In this document: positions 1 to 5,726 of the stretch, piece after piece
Position numbering within the stretch: the first letter of the stretch is position 1
How the letters are laid out: each line of letters opens with the position of its first letter
Assembly (NCBI GenBank): GCA_027490415.1
Contig: JAIXYD010000090.1
Coordinates: 1 to 8,932, forward strand
Direction: 5' to 3'
DNA length: 8,932 nt
Source: Streptomycetaceae bacterium
GTDB taxonomy: Bacteria > Actinomycetota > Actinomycetes > Nanopelagicales > Nanopelagicaceae
Position numbers and translations under genes: made by a program
Notes under the pieces: model-generated
The model's input: only the letters and a program-made list of their open reading frames with translations
What the model was told of the DNA's origin: nothing
Databases searched by the model: none

Positions 1-39
1 GCTGCAGGAATTGGATAGTAGACTTCCCATCCGTACATG

Positions 40-115
40 GCCCTCGTAGCCCAATGGCAGAGGCAGAGGACTTAAAATCCTCCAAGTGTGGGTTCGACCC
101 CCACCGAGGGCACCA
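40..115 (+). tRNA. tRNA-Leu (anticodon UAA), short variable loop, CCA encoded
   Basis: The cloverleaf folds cleanly. The acceptor strands are 40-46 and 105-111, and the D arm is 49-64. The anticodon stem is GAGGA/TCCTC (66-70/78-82) around loop CTTAAAA with anticodon TAA at 73-75. The T arm is 88-104 with loop TTCGACC, followed by discriminator A112 and encoded CCA 113-115. The anticodon reads UUA, so leucine is expected. The variable loop has only five bases (83-87), whereas standard bacterial tRNA-Leu has a long variable arm; I have an impression that some actinobacteria have such short-armed Leu tRNAs, but cannot confirm it here. Its 3' half is the attachment site of the element to the right and was supplied by the element on integration, so the gene stays intact. 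Confidence 0.93.
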
Positions 116-119
116 GTTC
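66..119 (+). repeat. attL: left copy of the 54-bp direct repeat
   Basis: Identical base for base to 7420-7473. It covers the anticodon arm, variable loop, T arm, 3' acceptor strand and CCA, plus GTTC beyond the tRNA. The flanking bases differ on both sides (A65 versus G7419; A120 versus G7474), which fixes the limits. The anticodon stem within it is the best candidate core, since tyrosine recombinases often use the symmetry of a tRNA arm. Confidence 0.95.
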
Positions 120-188
120 AATCTATTTACTTATCTTCGTGCGTGAATTATCTACCCACTAAAGGTTAATAGCAATAGCTTGATTTCC

Positions 189-210
189 AATTCATACACA
201 ATTCATACAC
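189..210 (+). repeat. Left-end tandem repeat, candidate integrase arm-type sites
   Basis: Two exact, directly adjacent copies of AATTCATACAC (189-199, 200-210). A degenerate version with the same period and orientation occurs at 7321-7342 near attR (AACTCATACAC, then AATTGATACAC). Paired direct repeats flanking both att cores fit arm-type binding sites of a lambda-family integrase; binding itself is inferred. Confidence 0.7.
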
Positions 211-231
211 AACCGCCGAGGATTCCAAGGC

Positions 232-289
232 GATGAGTTGGTACTCAGAACTTCCGTGCCAACTCATCTGCACCTGAGCAAAGCTCAGG
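232..289 (+). ncRNA. Two-hairpin structured segment, possible small RNA
   Basis: Hairpin one has a perfect 10-bp stem (GATGAGTTGG 232-241 with CCAACTCATC 259-268) and a 17-base loop. Hairpin two has a perfect 7-bp stem (CCTGAGC 273-279 with GCTCAGG 283-289) and an AAA loop. They lie four bases apart, and the inverted tRNA fragment starts one base after the second. No ORF fills the region, and no clear promoter or U-tract was found. It could be an untranslated RNA, a protein-binding site within attL, or both. Confidence 0.35.
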
Positions 290-290
290 C

Positions 291-313
291 TCCTCTGCCT
301 CTGCCATTGGGCT
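291..313 (-). repeat. 23-bp inverted copy of the tRNA-Leu D arm and 5' anticodon strand
   Basis: The reverse complement is identical to tRNA positions 48-70, from just before the D stem to the end of the 5' anticodon strand. The match stops at both ends (314 and 290 mismatch). A perfect 23-bp match 190 bp from the tRNA is not chance. Only bases 66-70 belong to the 54-bp att repeat, so it is not simply another att copy. At 317-325 is also the inverse of GGGGTCTAC found at 7408-7416 beside attR. Confidence 0.9.
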
Positions 314-366
314 GAAGTAGACCCCCCATTGCTAATTTTCTGACCGGTTACCTCTTTACTACCCTC

Positions 367-395
367 TTAGAAATTTCTACTCAAGAGAGTAGGGT
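367..395 (+). promoter_or_regulatory. Candidate leaderless promoter for the 402-1313 gene
   Basis: A -10-like TAGGGT (390-395) ends exactly six bases before the ATG, which would put the transcript start on the A of the start codon. The -35 position (TTAGAA, 367-372, 17-bp spacer) is a poor match. A perfect 10-bp palindrome AGAAATTTCT (369-378) overlaps it and could bind a regulator. No good Shine-Dalgarno sequence precedes the ATG. Confidence 0.45.
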
Positions 396-401
396 GAAGA
401 A

Positions 402-1313
402 ATGAAATTAAGGATCAAATCTTTCGTTACGGTGTTTGCCTTAACTCTTTTTGGTGTTTTCTCCGCACTGCCGGCAAATAGCGCTGAACCAATTCCTACC
501 CCAGTGTTACAGGATCCATACTTACCGATCCTAAAGGACCTGAGAGTAAATGTAGATCTTTCAGCAAAAACTGATTCTAGAAAGAGACTAACCTTTTCTG
601 CAATTGCAACAGTGGATTTGACTGTCAAATATCACCGTAACTCAACTCACGCGATTGAGATGAAATATTTTTTGGCGGACACTGCAGTTGATACAACAAA
701 CTGCTCAAGGATAACTCAGTGGGTGCGTGTCCCCTCAACTAGTTTTGGTGTAAAACCTGCAACAAGTTCCTTTACTTCGCCCACCGTTAATCTTGCAGAG
801 AAACTTGGAAATCGAAAGATCTTGGAAAATTTGAAGAATCGAACTAAAGTTGGAGATTGGTTCGAAGAAAGATTTAAGTTTACGACTCCGATTTTGGACA
901 ACGAATTTATCGAACCTTGTATTGCAAGATACGAAATCGGAAGTGTGATAGTGCACGATGTCGCCGGCAAAGACAAGACAATTATGTATAACGTATATCT
1001 CGAAGGAATAGATTTTGTTGAGTTAAATGGTAAAGACAGCCTAGTAATACCTGAGAGAAACTGTCCGAAAATTTCAGTTAGCAGTTGGGGGGAATTCCCA
1101 ATTCCTTGCGAGGACACCGCTGACATAATGAATGCTACTTTTTCAATAACACGTGAGATGATTGATGTGAGTATTGCTAAAGCACTGAATCCACCGAAAG
1201 TCGTTGCTACCCAAACAGCTAAGACGACAACCATAACCTGCATCAAAGGCAAATTGACCAAGAAGGTAACTGCTTCGAATCCAAAGTGCCCTACGGGGTA
1301 CAAGAAGAAGTAG
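402..1313 (+). CDS. Secreted protein of unknown function with Cys/Lys-rich C-terminal tail
   Basis: A 303-residue protein. The N terminus is a classical Sec signal: basic MKLRIK, a hydrophobic stretch to about residue 22, and a likely cut after ANSA near residue 28. The mature body (about 29-260) matches no family I know; several cysteines (in NCSR, PCIAR, NCPK and PCED) suggest disulfides outside the cell. The last 27 residues (277-303) form a tail with C280 and C296 and the ending CPTGYKKK. The chromosomal protein at 7826-8419 shares 23 of 27 of these residues. The ATG is chosen because it sits six bases after TAGGGT, a leaderless arrangement. It is the first cargo gene inside the left end and converges on the 1382-1873 gene. 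The role of the tail (sorting, wall binding or a small disulfide module) is unknown. Confidence 0.85.
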   Translation: MKLRIKSFVTVFALTLFGVFSALPANSAEPIPTPVLQDPYLPILKDLRVNVDLSAKTDSRKRLTFSAIATVDLTVKYHRNSTHAIEMKYFLADTAVDTTNCSRITQWVRVPSTSFGVKPATSSFTSPTVNLAEKLGNRKILENLKNRTKVGDWFEERFKFTTPILDNEFIEPCIARYEIGSVIVHDVAGKDKTIMYNVYLEGIDFVELNGKDSLVIPERNCPKISVSSWGEFPIPCEDTADIMNATFSITREMIDVSIAKALNPPKVVATQTAKTTTITCIKGKLTKKVTASNPKCPTGYKKK

Positions 1314-1381
1314 CACTGGAGCTCAAATCTCTGCAATGGGCTCAAGCTGGCACACCATACCCCGATTGGAGTTTTGGCCCT

Positions 1382-1873
1382 TTAAGATCGACTCGCTTTA
1401 AGCTCTCTTGCAACGAGATAGCCGGCAAGCATTGCATTTAAGCAATTTTCTCCTCGAAAGTCTTCACCATTCATAGTTTGAAGAATTTGCATACTTTTCA
1501 TTGCTTCCCAAGCACACTCGGACATCAAGTCAGGTTTTACTATTTTGAAGTAGGCATCTTCACAAACAGCCATCGCGAAACCTTGCATCATAAACCCGAT
1601 AAAATCTTCCGAATCGGATTCATCTTCTAGAAGTGTTTCAAATTCCGGCAATATTTCTGCAAGGTACATCGTCCACCCTGAAACCGTAGATCTCTCAAAG
1701 CTTGTTCTCACGATAGCTAAATATTTCTTTAAAAACTCTTCACCTGATTTATTCGGCGCATATGAAGGTATTACATCTTCAAATGTGGTTGGATTTCTAC
1801 GGGGATCTCGGATCTTTATATATTCAAATTTATGACTAATCTTTAGCGGATCATTGCGGTCGAAAATACCCAA
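1382..1873 (-). CDS. Hypothetical cytosolic acidic protein, TTG start
   Basis: A 163-residue protein of no family I recognise. It has no signal peptide or membrane segment. It appears largely helical and acidic, with a run of Glu/Asp at about 77-90 (FETLLEDESDSED). Four cysteines are scattered through the second half. The start is TTG at 1871-1873, supported by an unusually strong ribosome site for this window, GGGGGAGG (complement of 1880-1887), six bases away. The gene stands alone on its strand between two plus-strand cargo genes. The strong translation signal suggests a real, well-expressed protein; its function cannot be stated from sequence. Confidence 0.75.
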   Translation of the reverse strand: MGIFDRNDPLKISHKFEYIKIRDPRRNPTTFEDVIPSYAPNKSGEEFLKKYLAIVRTSFERSTVSGWTMYLAEILPEFETLLEDESDSEDFIGFMMQGFAMAVCEDAYFKIVKPDLMSECAWEAMKSMQILQTMNGEDFRGENCLNAMLAGYLVARELKASRS

Positions 1874-1935
1874 TTTCTTCCTCCCCCGTAGCGCTTAAGT
1901 CGTCCAACTGCCTGGTGACTACAAAGGTTATGGTT

Positions 1936-2005
1936 AAACTCCTAAATCTTCTAGGGTTTATTTGTATTAATTTTATTTGCCCTCGGATGGGGACAAGAAA
2001 TGTCC
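1936..2005. other. Intergenic hairpins between divergent cargo genes
   Basis: The 220-bp divergent spacer (1874-2093) holds two weak inverted repeats. One is AAAC-T-CCTA (1936-1944) pairing with TAGGGTTT (1952-1959) with one bulged T, followed by a T-rich stretch as in a plus-strand terminator. The other is a 5-bp stem GGACA/TGTCC (1991-2005). Downstream, TATAGT (2018-2023) and TAGAGT are possible -10 elements for the 2094 gene, without clear -35 partners. Confidence 0.3.
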
Positions 2006-2093
2006 AGTCATTTTTAGTATAGTGGCGTATGCAAGTCTAGATTATGCCTAGAGTAGAGTAGCGGAATACGGAATTGAATCCTCGGGGACGATA

Positions 2094-2498
2094 ATGAAAT
2101 TTGATCGAATCAATGCTATGAAAATTCTCGTTGGAGTCTTCGTCTTCTCGCTTATTTGGAGTGGACAATACGCACAGGCAATTACCACAGCACCACGAAG
2201 TGGGATTTTTGACTGTGTAAAAGCAAAAGGTATTGCCAAAAAAGGAAATTTAGTCAAAGCAATCAACAAGAATCCAGAGCTGAAAACAGATTCGGACTGG
2301 TTCAACTCATATATTTTGGCTCGACTTTATACGGGCTACCCGAATTGCTTCAGCAAAGCTGATGTTGCAACTATGCGAAAGTACGTATCGGCAATTAATG
2401 CAGTCTGTTCTAATGACCCGAAATGGGGCAGTGCCTGCTTGGTTGCCGGCAGTGGACGTTTTGGGCCGCTTGCGTGGTGGGCCTACGGAAATGGTTAA
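2094..2498 (+). CDS. Small secreted four-cysteine protein
   Basis: A 134-residue exported protein of unknown family. Residues 1-29 are a signal peptide with a hydrophobic core (ILVGVFVFSLIW) and a likely cut after YAQA. The mature part of about 105 residues has four cysteines (C41, C85, C105, C115), consistent with two disulfides, and a Gly/Trp-rich end (LAWWAYGNG). The ATG at 2094 is preceded by a weak GGGGA; an in-frame ATG at 2118 would also keep a signal peptide. Its stop overlaps the next gene's start by eight bases (ATGGTTAA), so the two are probably translated as a coupled pair and may act together at the cell surface. No enzymatic motif is visible. Confidence 0.8.
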   Translation: MKFDRINAMKILVGVFVFSLIWSGQYAQAITTAPRSGIFDCVKAKGIAKKGNLVKAINKNPELKTDSDWFNSYILARLYTGYPNCFSKADVATMRKYVSAINAVCSNDPKWGSACLVAGSGRFGPLAWWAYGNG

Positions 2499-2919
2499 TC
2501 TCCAAAAGCCAAGGCCACTTGGCTTAATTTTCTTGATGGTTGGAGTCCTCACATCTTGCGCCCAAAGTCAACCAGCGAATTCATCTGCACAACTTAATCT
2601 GGCTTGTGCGATTGTGAATGGCTGGCCAGAAGATTACGCGACTATCTGGCCATTGGCTGTGAAAAGACATAACGAGTCGCCAGAAACTGTATCAGCGAGT
2701 GATGAAATGGTTGAGTACGTTGACTTGGCTTCATCTTTGTACGAAATTGATAATGTGGAAGCACGTCGACTGATTGATAGCTACAAAAATTATTGGAAAC
2801 TCTTGGAAGTAGACCTAATAAGAGGGGAAGGCGTTATGCCTGAAGATCCCATCTCTTCCGGAATCGTTGGAGAATTAATGCAGAGCTGTGATGATTTAGG
2901 TCGTGGCTTTAACGACTGA
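2491..2919 (+). CDS. Putative lipoprotein, coupled to upstream secreted protein
   Basis: A 142-residue protein with a type II signal peptide: basic residues at K6/R8, a hydrophobic core, and a lipobox L20-T21-S22-C23, predicting lipidation of C23 and anchoring to the outer face of the membrane. The mature domain (about 24-142) contains acidic helical stretches and cysteines near both ends (in LACAIV and QSCDDL) that could pair; I recognise no family. The frame stays open upstream to an ATG at 2362, but that start would put an implausible segment before the signal peptide and overlap the previous gene by over 130 bases. The ATG at 2491, overlapping the previous stop, is therefore preferred. 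Confidence 0.82.
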   Translation: MVNLQKPRPLGLIFLMVGVLTSCAQSQPANSSAQLNLACAIVNGWPEDYATIWPLAVKRHNESPETVSASDEMVEYVDLASSLYEIDNVEARRLIDSYKNYWKLLEVDLIRGEGVMPEDPISSGIVGELMQSCDDLGRGFND

Positions 2920-2939
2920 GTGATTTCGAAATATTTGGA

Positions 2940-3176
2940 TTACTTAGCTTTATCCCATAAGGTCTTGATTCCAGCAAACGATCCGCCAGCGATTGCTAAG
3001 AAAACTACTGCTTTAAATGACTTGTCCTGACCGCAAGTATATGACAGAGAAAAAAAACATCCTGCCAAGTATTCCCAAGCCCAAGCTAGACCAAGAAATC
3101 CGGATACCACCCCAATCGGTGAGAGTACGACAAGCCCAAGAATAAACTGAATCATACGTGCTGACTTTCCTGCCAT
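2940..3176 (-). CDS. Small membrane protein (78 aa)
   Basis: The protein begins with a short basic end (MAGKSARM), then a long hydrophobic region at about 9-46 that could form one or two membrane helices, a polar loop with C48 (SYTCGQDKSF), and a final helix at about 56-74 ending in a charged tail (LWDKAK). No family is recognised. The ATG is only 19 bp from the ATG of the divergent membrane gene at 3196, with no ribosome site visible. The two may be expressed from overlapping promoters. Hydrophobic composition and clean ends make it likely real, but its small size leaves doubt. Confidence 0.6.
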   Translation of the reverse strand: MAGKSARMIQFILGLVVLSPIGVVSGFLGLAWAWEYLAGCFFSLSYTCGQDKSFKAVVFLAIAGGSFAGIKTLWDKAK

Positions 3177-3189
3177 TTTTATCTACACT
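3161..3189 (+). promoter_or_regulatory. Candidate leaderless promoter for the 3196-3546 gene
   Basis: CTGACT (3161-3166), a 17-bp spacer and TACACT (3184-3189) form a reasonable -35/-10 pair. The -10 ends six bases before the ATG at 3196. The -35 lies within the 5' end of the opposite-strand gene. Confidence 0.5.
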
Positions 3190-3195
3190 TTCTAT

Positions 3196-3546
3196 ATGCT
3201 TGAAGAAGAAAATAGTAGGTTAAAGGGTCTTCTAATTGCAACAACTGTTGCCTATGCATTCACATTCTTGATCGCTATTTTTCTAAGCGATTTCATTAAT
3301 AGTGACCAGTATGTAATCTGGTCAATCCAGTATGGCTGGGTAATCTACTTGTCTTGGCTTATTCTTTTTTTGAGCTTCTGTTGGGTACCTATGAGTATCT
3401 TTCTTGGAATACAAGGCTTTATAGTCAGAAAAAAATATGACAATATGAGTTTCACGGGTGATCGTACGATAGGAAATTTAAGCTTATTGTTTCCGATACT
3501 ATTTTTTGTTGTTTATATTGGCAGTCGAATCTTGAAATTTATTTAA
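3196..3546 (+). CDS. Small multi-pass membrane protein (116 aa)
   Basis: Residues 1-10 are charged (MLEEENSRLK). Three hydrophobic segments follow, at about 11-31, 47-75 and 92-114; the middle one is long and aromatic-rich, with C62 and two Trp. A charged loop (about 76-90, VRKKYDN...TGDR) lies between the second and third segments. No family is recognised. No Shine-Dalgarno sequence is present; the ATG follows TACACT by six bases, suggesting a leaderless mRNA. Its stop overlaps the stop of the convergent nuclease gene by three bases. Together with the divergent 78-residue protein it may form a membrane pair, but that is a guess from position. Confidence 0.7.
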   Translation: MLEEENSRLKGLLIATTVAYAFTFLIAIFLSDFINSDQYVIWSIQYGWVIYLSWLILFLSFCWVPMSIFLGIQGFIVRKKYDNMSFTGDRTIGNLSLLFPILFFVVYIGSRILKFI

Positions 3547-4889
3547 GGTAGATTTTTCTGTTTCCCAGAAGACTCTTCAAATTCCTCAGTCAATCGCATT
3601 AACTCTTTAATCGAGCTCACCTCAAAAGTAGATTTACTCCAGGCTTCCGAGTAGCCGTCAAACTTTCCAGCAATCTTGCTATTTGATAAATCAGCACCTT
3701 TTGCCTTAAGCATTTGAAGGATGGCAGTTTCCCATTGTTGCGTGAGGTGACCATCCATCGGACCGCGGAGTTCAAGCAGTTGCCACCCTAATTTACAATG
3801 AGACTTCAGTCTTTGATCAGGATTATTAGTGATTCCTATTTGGAACATTTCCCAATTTGAGTGGTTCAAGAAGTAGAAATATCCATCAGAATTAGGGTCA
3901 AACCCATACTGAGAGCAGGACGGACATCCAGAACCGCTAGACCTGGTAGAGACGGGAGTGATCCACGAATGTCCAGATTCACATTTCCATTTCTTCTTTT
4001 TATTACTAAATGCGGTCAATGTTGTAGGGTCCCAACCTTCAGCAGTACCGGCGATATCGGGATTAGTTGTTGATAGGTCGTTGAACCCGACTAGCACCTG
4101 GTGGCCAGAGCAAAATGGACACCATCTCCCGTTAGTAATATTTTTTACCGTTGATTCCCATATGTGGCCGAGTTCGCAAATCCAGGTTTTCTTCAAACTA
4201 CTAAATGCAGTTAAAGAGGTTGGATCCCAATTATGTGCAATCGCTGCTATATCGGGATGCGTTGTGGCTAGATCATTGAAACCAGGCAAGACCCGATGAC
4301 TTGAGCAATATGGACAACCTCTGCCTGCCGATCTATTGGAGGGCGTCTCCTTCCATTGATGGCCTTTCACACACTCCCAAAGGAGTTTCTTGTTGCTTCG
4401 TGGTAAAACCAAGGAGGCATCCCAACCTACAGCTTCTGCGGCAAGCTCTGGGTTTATGCTCATAAGGTCATTGGTTCCAACTACGGGAACCCGCCCTGAG
4501 CAGTATGGGCACCCAGATTTCATTACAGTTCTGTGCGAAATCGTTGATTCGTAAAGATGACCATTTGGACATCGCCACTTTTGTTTCCGCTTTGATCCTG
4601 GTCCAAATTCAGATGGGTTCCACCCTTCGGCTTCAGCCGCTATGTCCGGAAATAAAGTTTGTAGATCGTTGAAACCTTTGAGGGTACTTTTTCTTGAACA
4701 ATATGGACACCCACTCTTCATATTACTTCGATGAGAAACGGTAGAGGCATACGAATGGCCTAAATTGCAACGCCACAAAAGCTTCTTCCCGCTGCCTGAC
4801 GTGAATTCTGCTGGATCCCAGCCGTCGGCTTCCTTGGCCAACTCAGGGTGAGTTACCGAGAGTGGCTGTTTAACTTTTTTGTGGGGCAC
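3543..4889 (-). CDS. Five tandem zinc ribbons fused to a GIY-YIG-like nuclease domain
   Basis: A 448-residue protein from GTG 4887-4889. It has five repeats of about 65 residues, each with NP/HPELA-like and GWDP motifs, then W-x-C, GH, and CPxCS. The Cys/His sets are C41/H45/C61/C64, C107/H111/C127/C130, C173/H177/C192/C195, C238/H242/C257/C260 and C303/H307/C322/C325. This is the zinc-ribbon repeat family known as DUF4379, often tied to nuclease domains. The C-terminal part (about 334-425) reads GYFYFL, then IGITNNPDQRL with R360, then E387 in QQWETAIL, as in GIY-YIG endonucleases. A DNA-binding array plus a cutting domain is the natural reading, as in homing or defence nucleases. The frame stays open to GTG 5015, but that extra 42 residues is low-complexity, lacks a ribosome site, and follows a hairpin. 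The 4889 start has -35/-10 elements and begins where the family similarity begins. Confidence 0.85.
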   Translation of the reverse strand: MPHKKVKQPLSVTHPELAKEADGWDPAEFTSGSGKKLLWRCNLGHSYASTVSHRSNMKSGCPYCSRKSTLKGFNDLQTLFPDIAAEAEGWNPSEFGPGSKRKQKWRCPNGHLYESTISHRTVMKSGCPYCSGRVPVVGTNDLMSINPELAAEAVGWDASLVLPRSNKKLLWECVKGHQWKETPSNRSAGRGCPYCSSHRVLPGFNDLATTHPDIAAIAHNWDPTSLTAFSSLKKTWICELGHIWESTVKNITNGRWCPFCSGHQVLVGFNDLSTTNPDIAGTAEGWDPTTLTAFSNKKKKWKCESGHSWITPVSTRSSGSGCPSCSQYGFDPNSDGYFYFLNHSNWEMFQIGITNNPDQRLKSHCKLGWQLLELRGPMDGHLTQQWETAILQMLKAKGADLSNSKIAGKFDGYSEAWSKSTFEVSSIKELMRLTEEFEESSGKQKNLP

Positions 4890-4896
4890 GGAAACA

Positions 4897-4925
4897 AGGA
4901 TATTGGGCACGACTGACGTCGTGAA
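4897..4925 (-). promoter_or_regulatory. Candidate promoter of the zinc-ribbon nuclease gene
   Basis: On the minus strand, TTCACG (4925-4920), a 17-bp spacer and TATCCT (4902-4897) end seven bases before GTG 4889, so the mRNA would be leaderless. Just upstream, CTTAGGG (4933-4939) and CCCTAAG (4955-4961) form a 7-bp inverted repeat that could be a regulator site. Confidence 0.45.
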
Positions 4926-5058
4926 GGCAGCCCTTAGGGTGGGGAATGTAAAGCCCCTAAGTGCCGAACGACTAGTCAGCCCAGACAAACTGATTAATTG
5001 GTCTGTCAGCGACACTGTCCCGAAAATGGACAGAAAGTAAATACCACGGGTAACCAGC

Positions 5059-5115
5059 GAGATCCTCTTGAGGAGATCTCAGCATTTCTAAAAGCAGGGT
5101 CGCCTTAAGGGCGAC
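5059..5115 (-). terminator. Two hairpins downstream of the winged-helix gene
   Basis: Read on the minus strand, GTCGCC/GGCGAC (5110-5115 with 5099-5104, five-base loop) comes three bases after the stop codon and is followed by CCTGCTTTT. A second stem GAGATC/GATCTC (5059-5064/5075-5080) with inner CTC/GAG follows. The T-tract is weak, so termination may be partial. Confidence 0.4.
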
Positions 5116-5117
5116 GC

Positions 5118-5726
5118 TCACTCCGGTATTTCCAATTCACATACCTGACCCACCATATACAAAGGCATTCCGGCCAATTCTTCCTGTTGGCGCGTGATCA
5201 ACATTTGGTTTCGGTTGAGATTCTTGACTACTCCGCCGCAGTTGAAGTGAACCCGCGTACGGATGGTCGCGAGTCCACTCCTTCGATTTTCGTAGTACCA
5301 GCTAGCCGAGTAGATCCAGTTTCCGCACTTTGTGCAATGGCCTTTCGGGACCTTGTACCTACTTGCCACTTCGTTGAATTCGTCCCAATGCCAACAGGCC
5401 CTCAGCAATTCGTACCTATTTCTATAAGTAGGACCCTGTTTTATCTCATCGATTCTAATAAAACCGAACCTCTCCAACACTGCGAGAGCCTGTGTAATGC
5501 TGTTTTTGCCAACCCCGGAGTACTTGCTTAAAGTCTCACGCGATGGAAACACATATGGACTGTTACCACTCGCGTGCAGGACCATCGCAAAAAGCAATTG
5601 ACTGGCTTTGATTTGACCCGCATAAGTGAGAGCTCTGCAGGCGGGGATTGGAAGTGGAGCCCAGAGTGATCCAGGACCGAGTCGTGAATCTTTGCTGGAC
5701 AGAATCCGGGCGCTCAATCTCTGCAC
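5118..5726 (-). CDS. Winged-helix DNA-binding protein of the element
   Basis: About 202 residues from GTG 5726. The core (about 32-110) is a winged helix-turn-helix: a helix ASQLLFAMVLHA, a segment YVFPSRETLSKYSGVGKNSITQALAVLERFGFIRI typical of the GntR/replication-type wHTH recognition unit, then a wing. After it comes a possible zinc site, C131-x2-C134 with H161 and C163 (HCTKC and HFNCGG). Genes of this kind sit beside integrases in actinobacterial elements as regulators or replication helpers; which one applies here is not evident. The frame stays open to GTG 5792 with no ribosome site. GTG 5726 or TTG 5717, the latter overlapping the upstream TGA, fits translational coupling to the zinc-binding gene better. 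The exact start is uncertain. Confidence 0.72.
   Translation of the reverse strand: MQRLSARILSSKDSRLGPGSLWAPLPIPACRALTYAGQIKASQLLFAMVLHASGNSPYVFPSRETLSKYSGVGKNSITQALAVLERFGFIRIDEIKQGPTYRNRYELLRACWHWDEFNEVASRYKVPKGHCTKCGNWIYSASWYYENRRSGLATIRTRVHFNCGGVVKNLNRNQMLITRQQEELAGMPLYMVGQVCELEIPE

Noticed and set aside
1..39. End of an upstream gene
   Set aside because: One frame reaches a stop at 16-18, but five codons are too few to support a call.
291..313. A second tRNA gene on the minus strand
   Set aside because: Only the D arm and half the anticodon stem are present. The following hairpin lacks U33, and there is no matching T arm or acceptor stem.
716..1345. Long minus-strand frame of 209 codons opposite the first cargo gene
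   Set aside because: It is the shadow of the plus-strand gene, which has a signal peptide, promoter spacing and a conserved tail. The minus product has no sensible domain.
2362..2490. N-terminal extension of the lipoprotein
   Set aside because: It would bury the signal peptide and lipobox behind about 43 residues that overlap the upstream gene.
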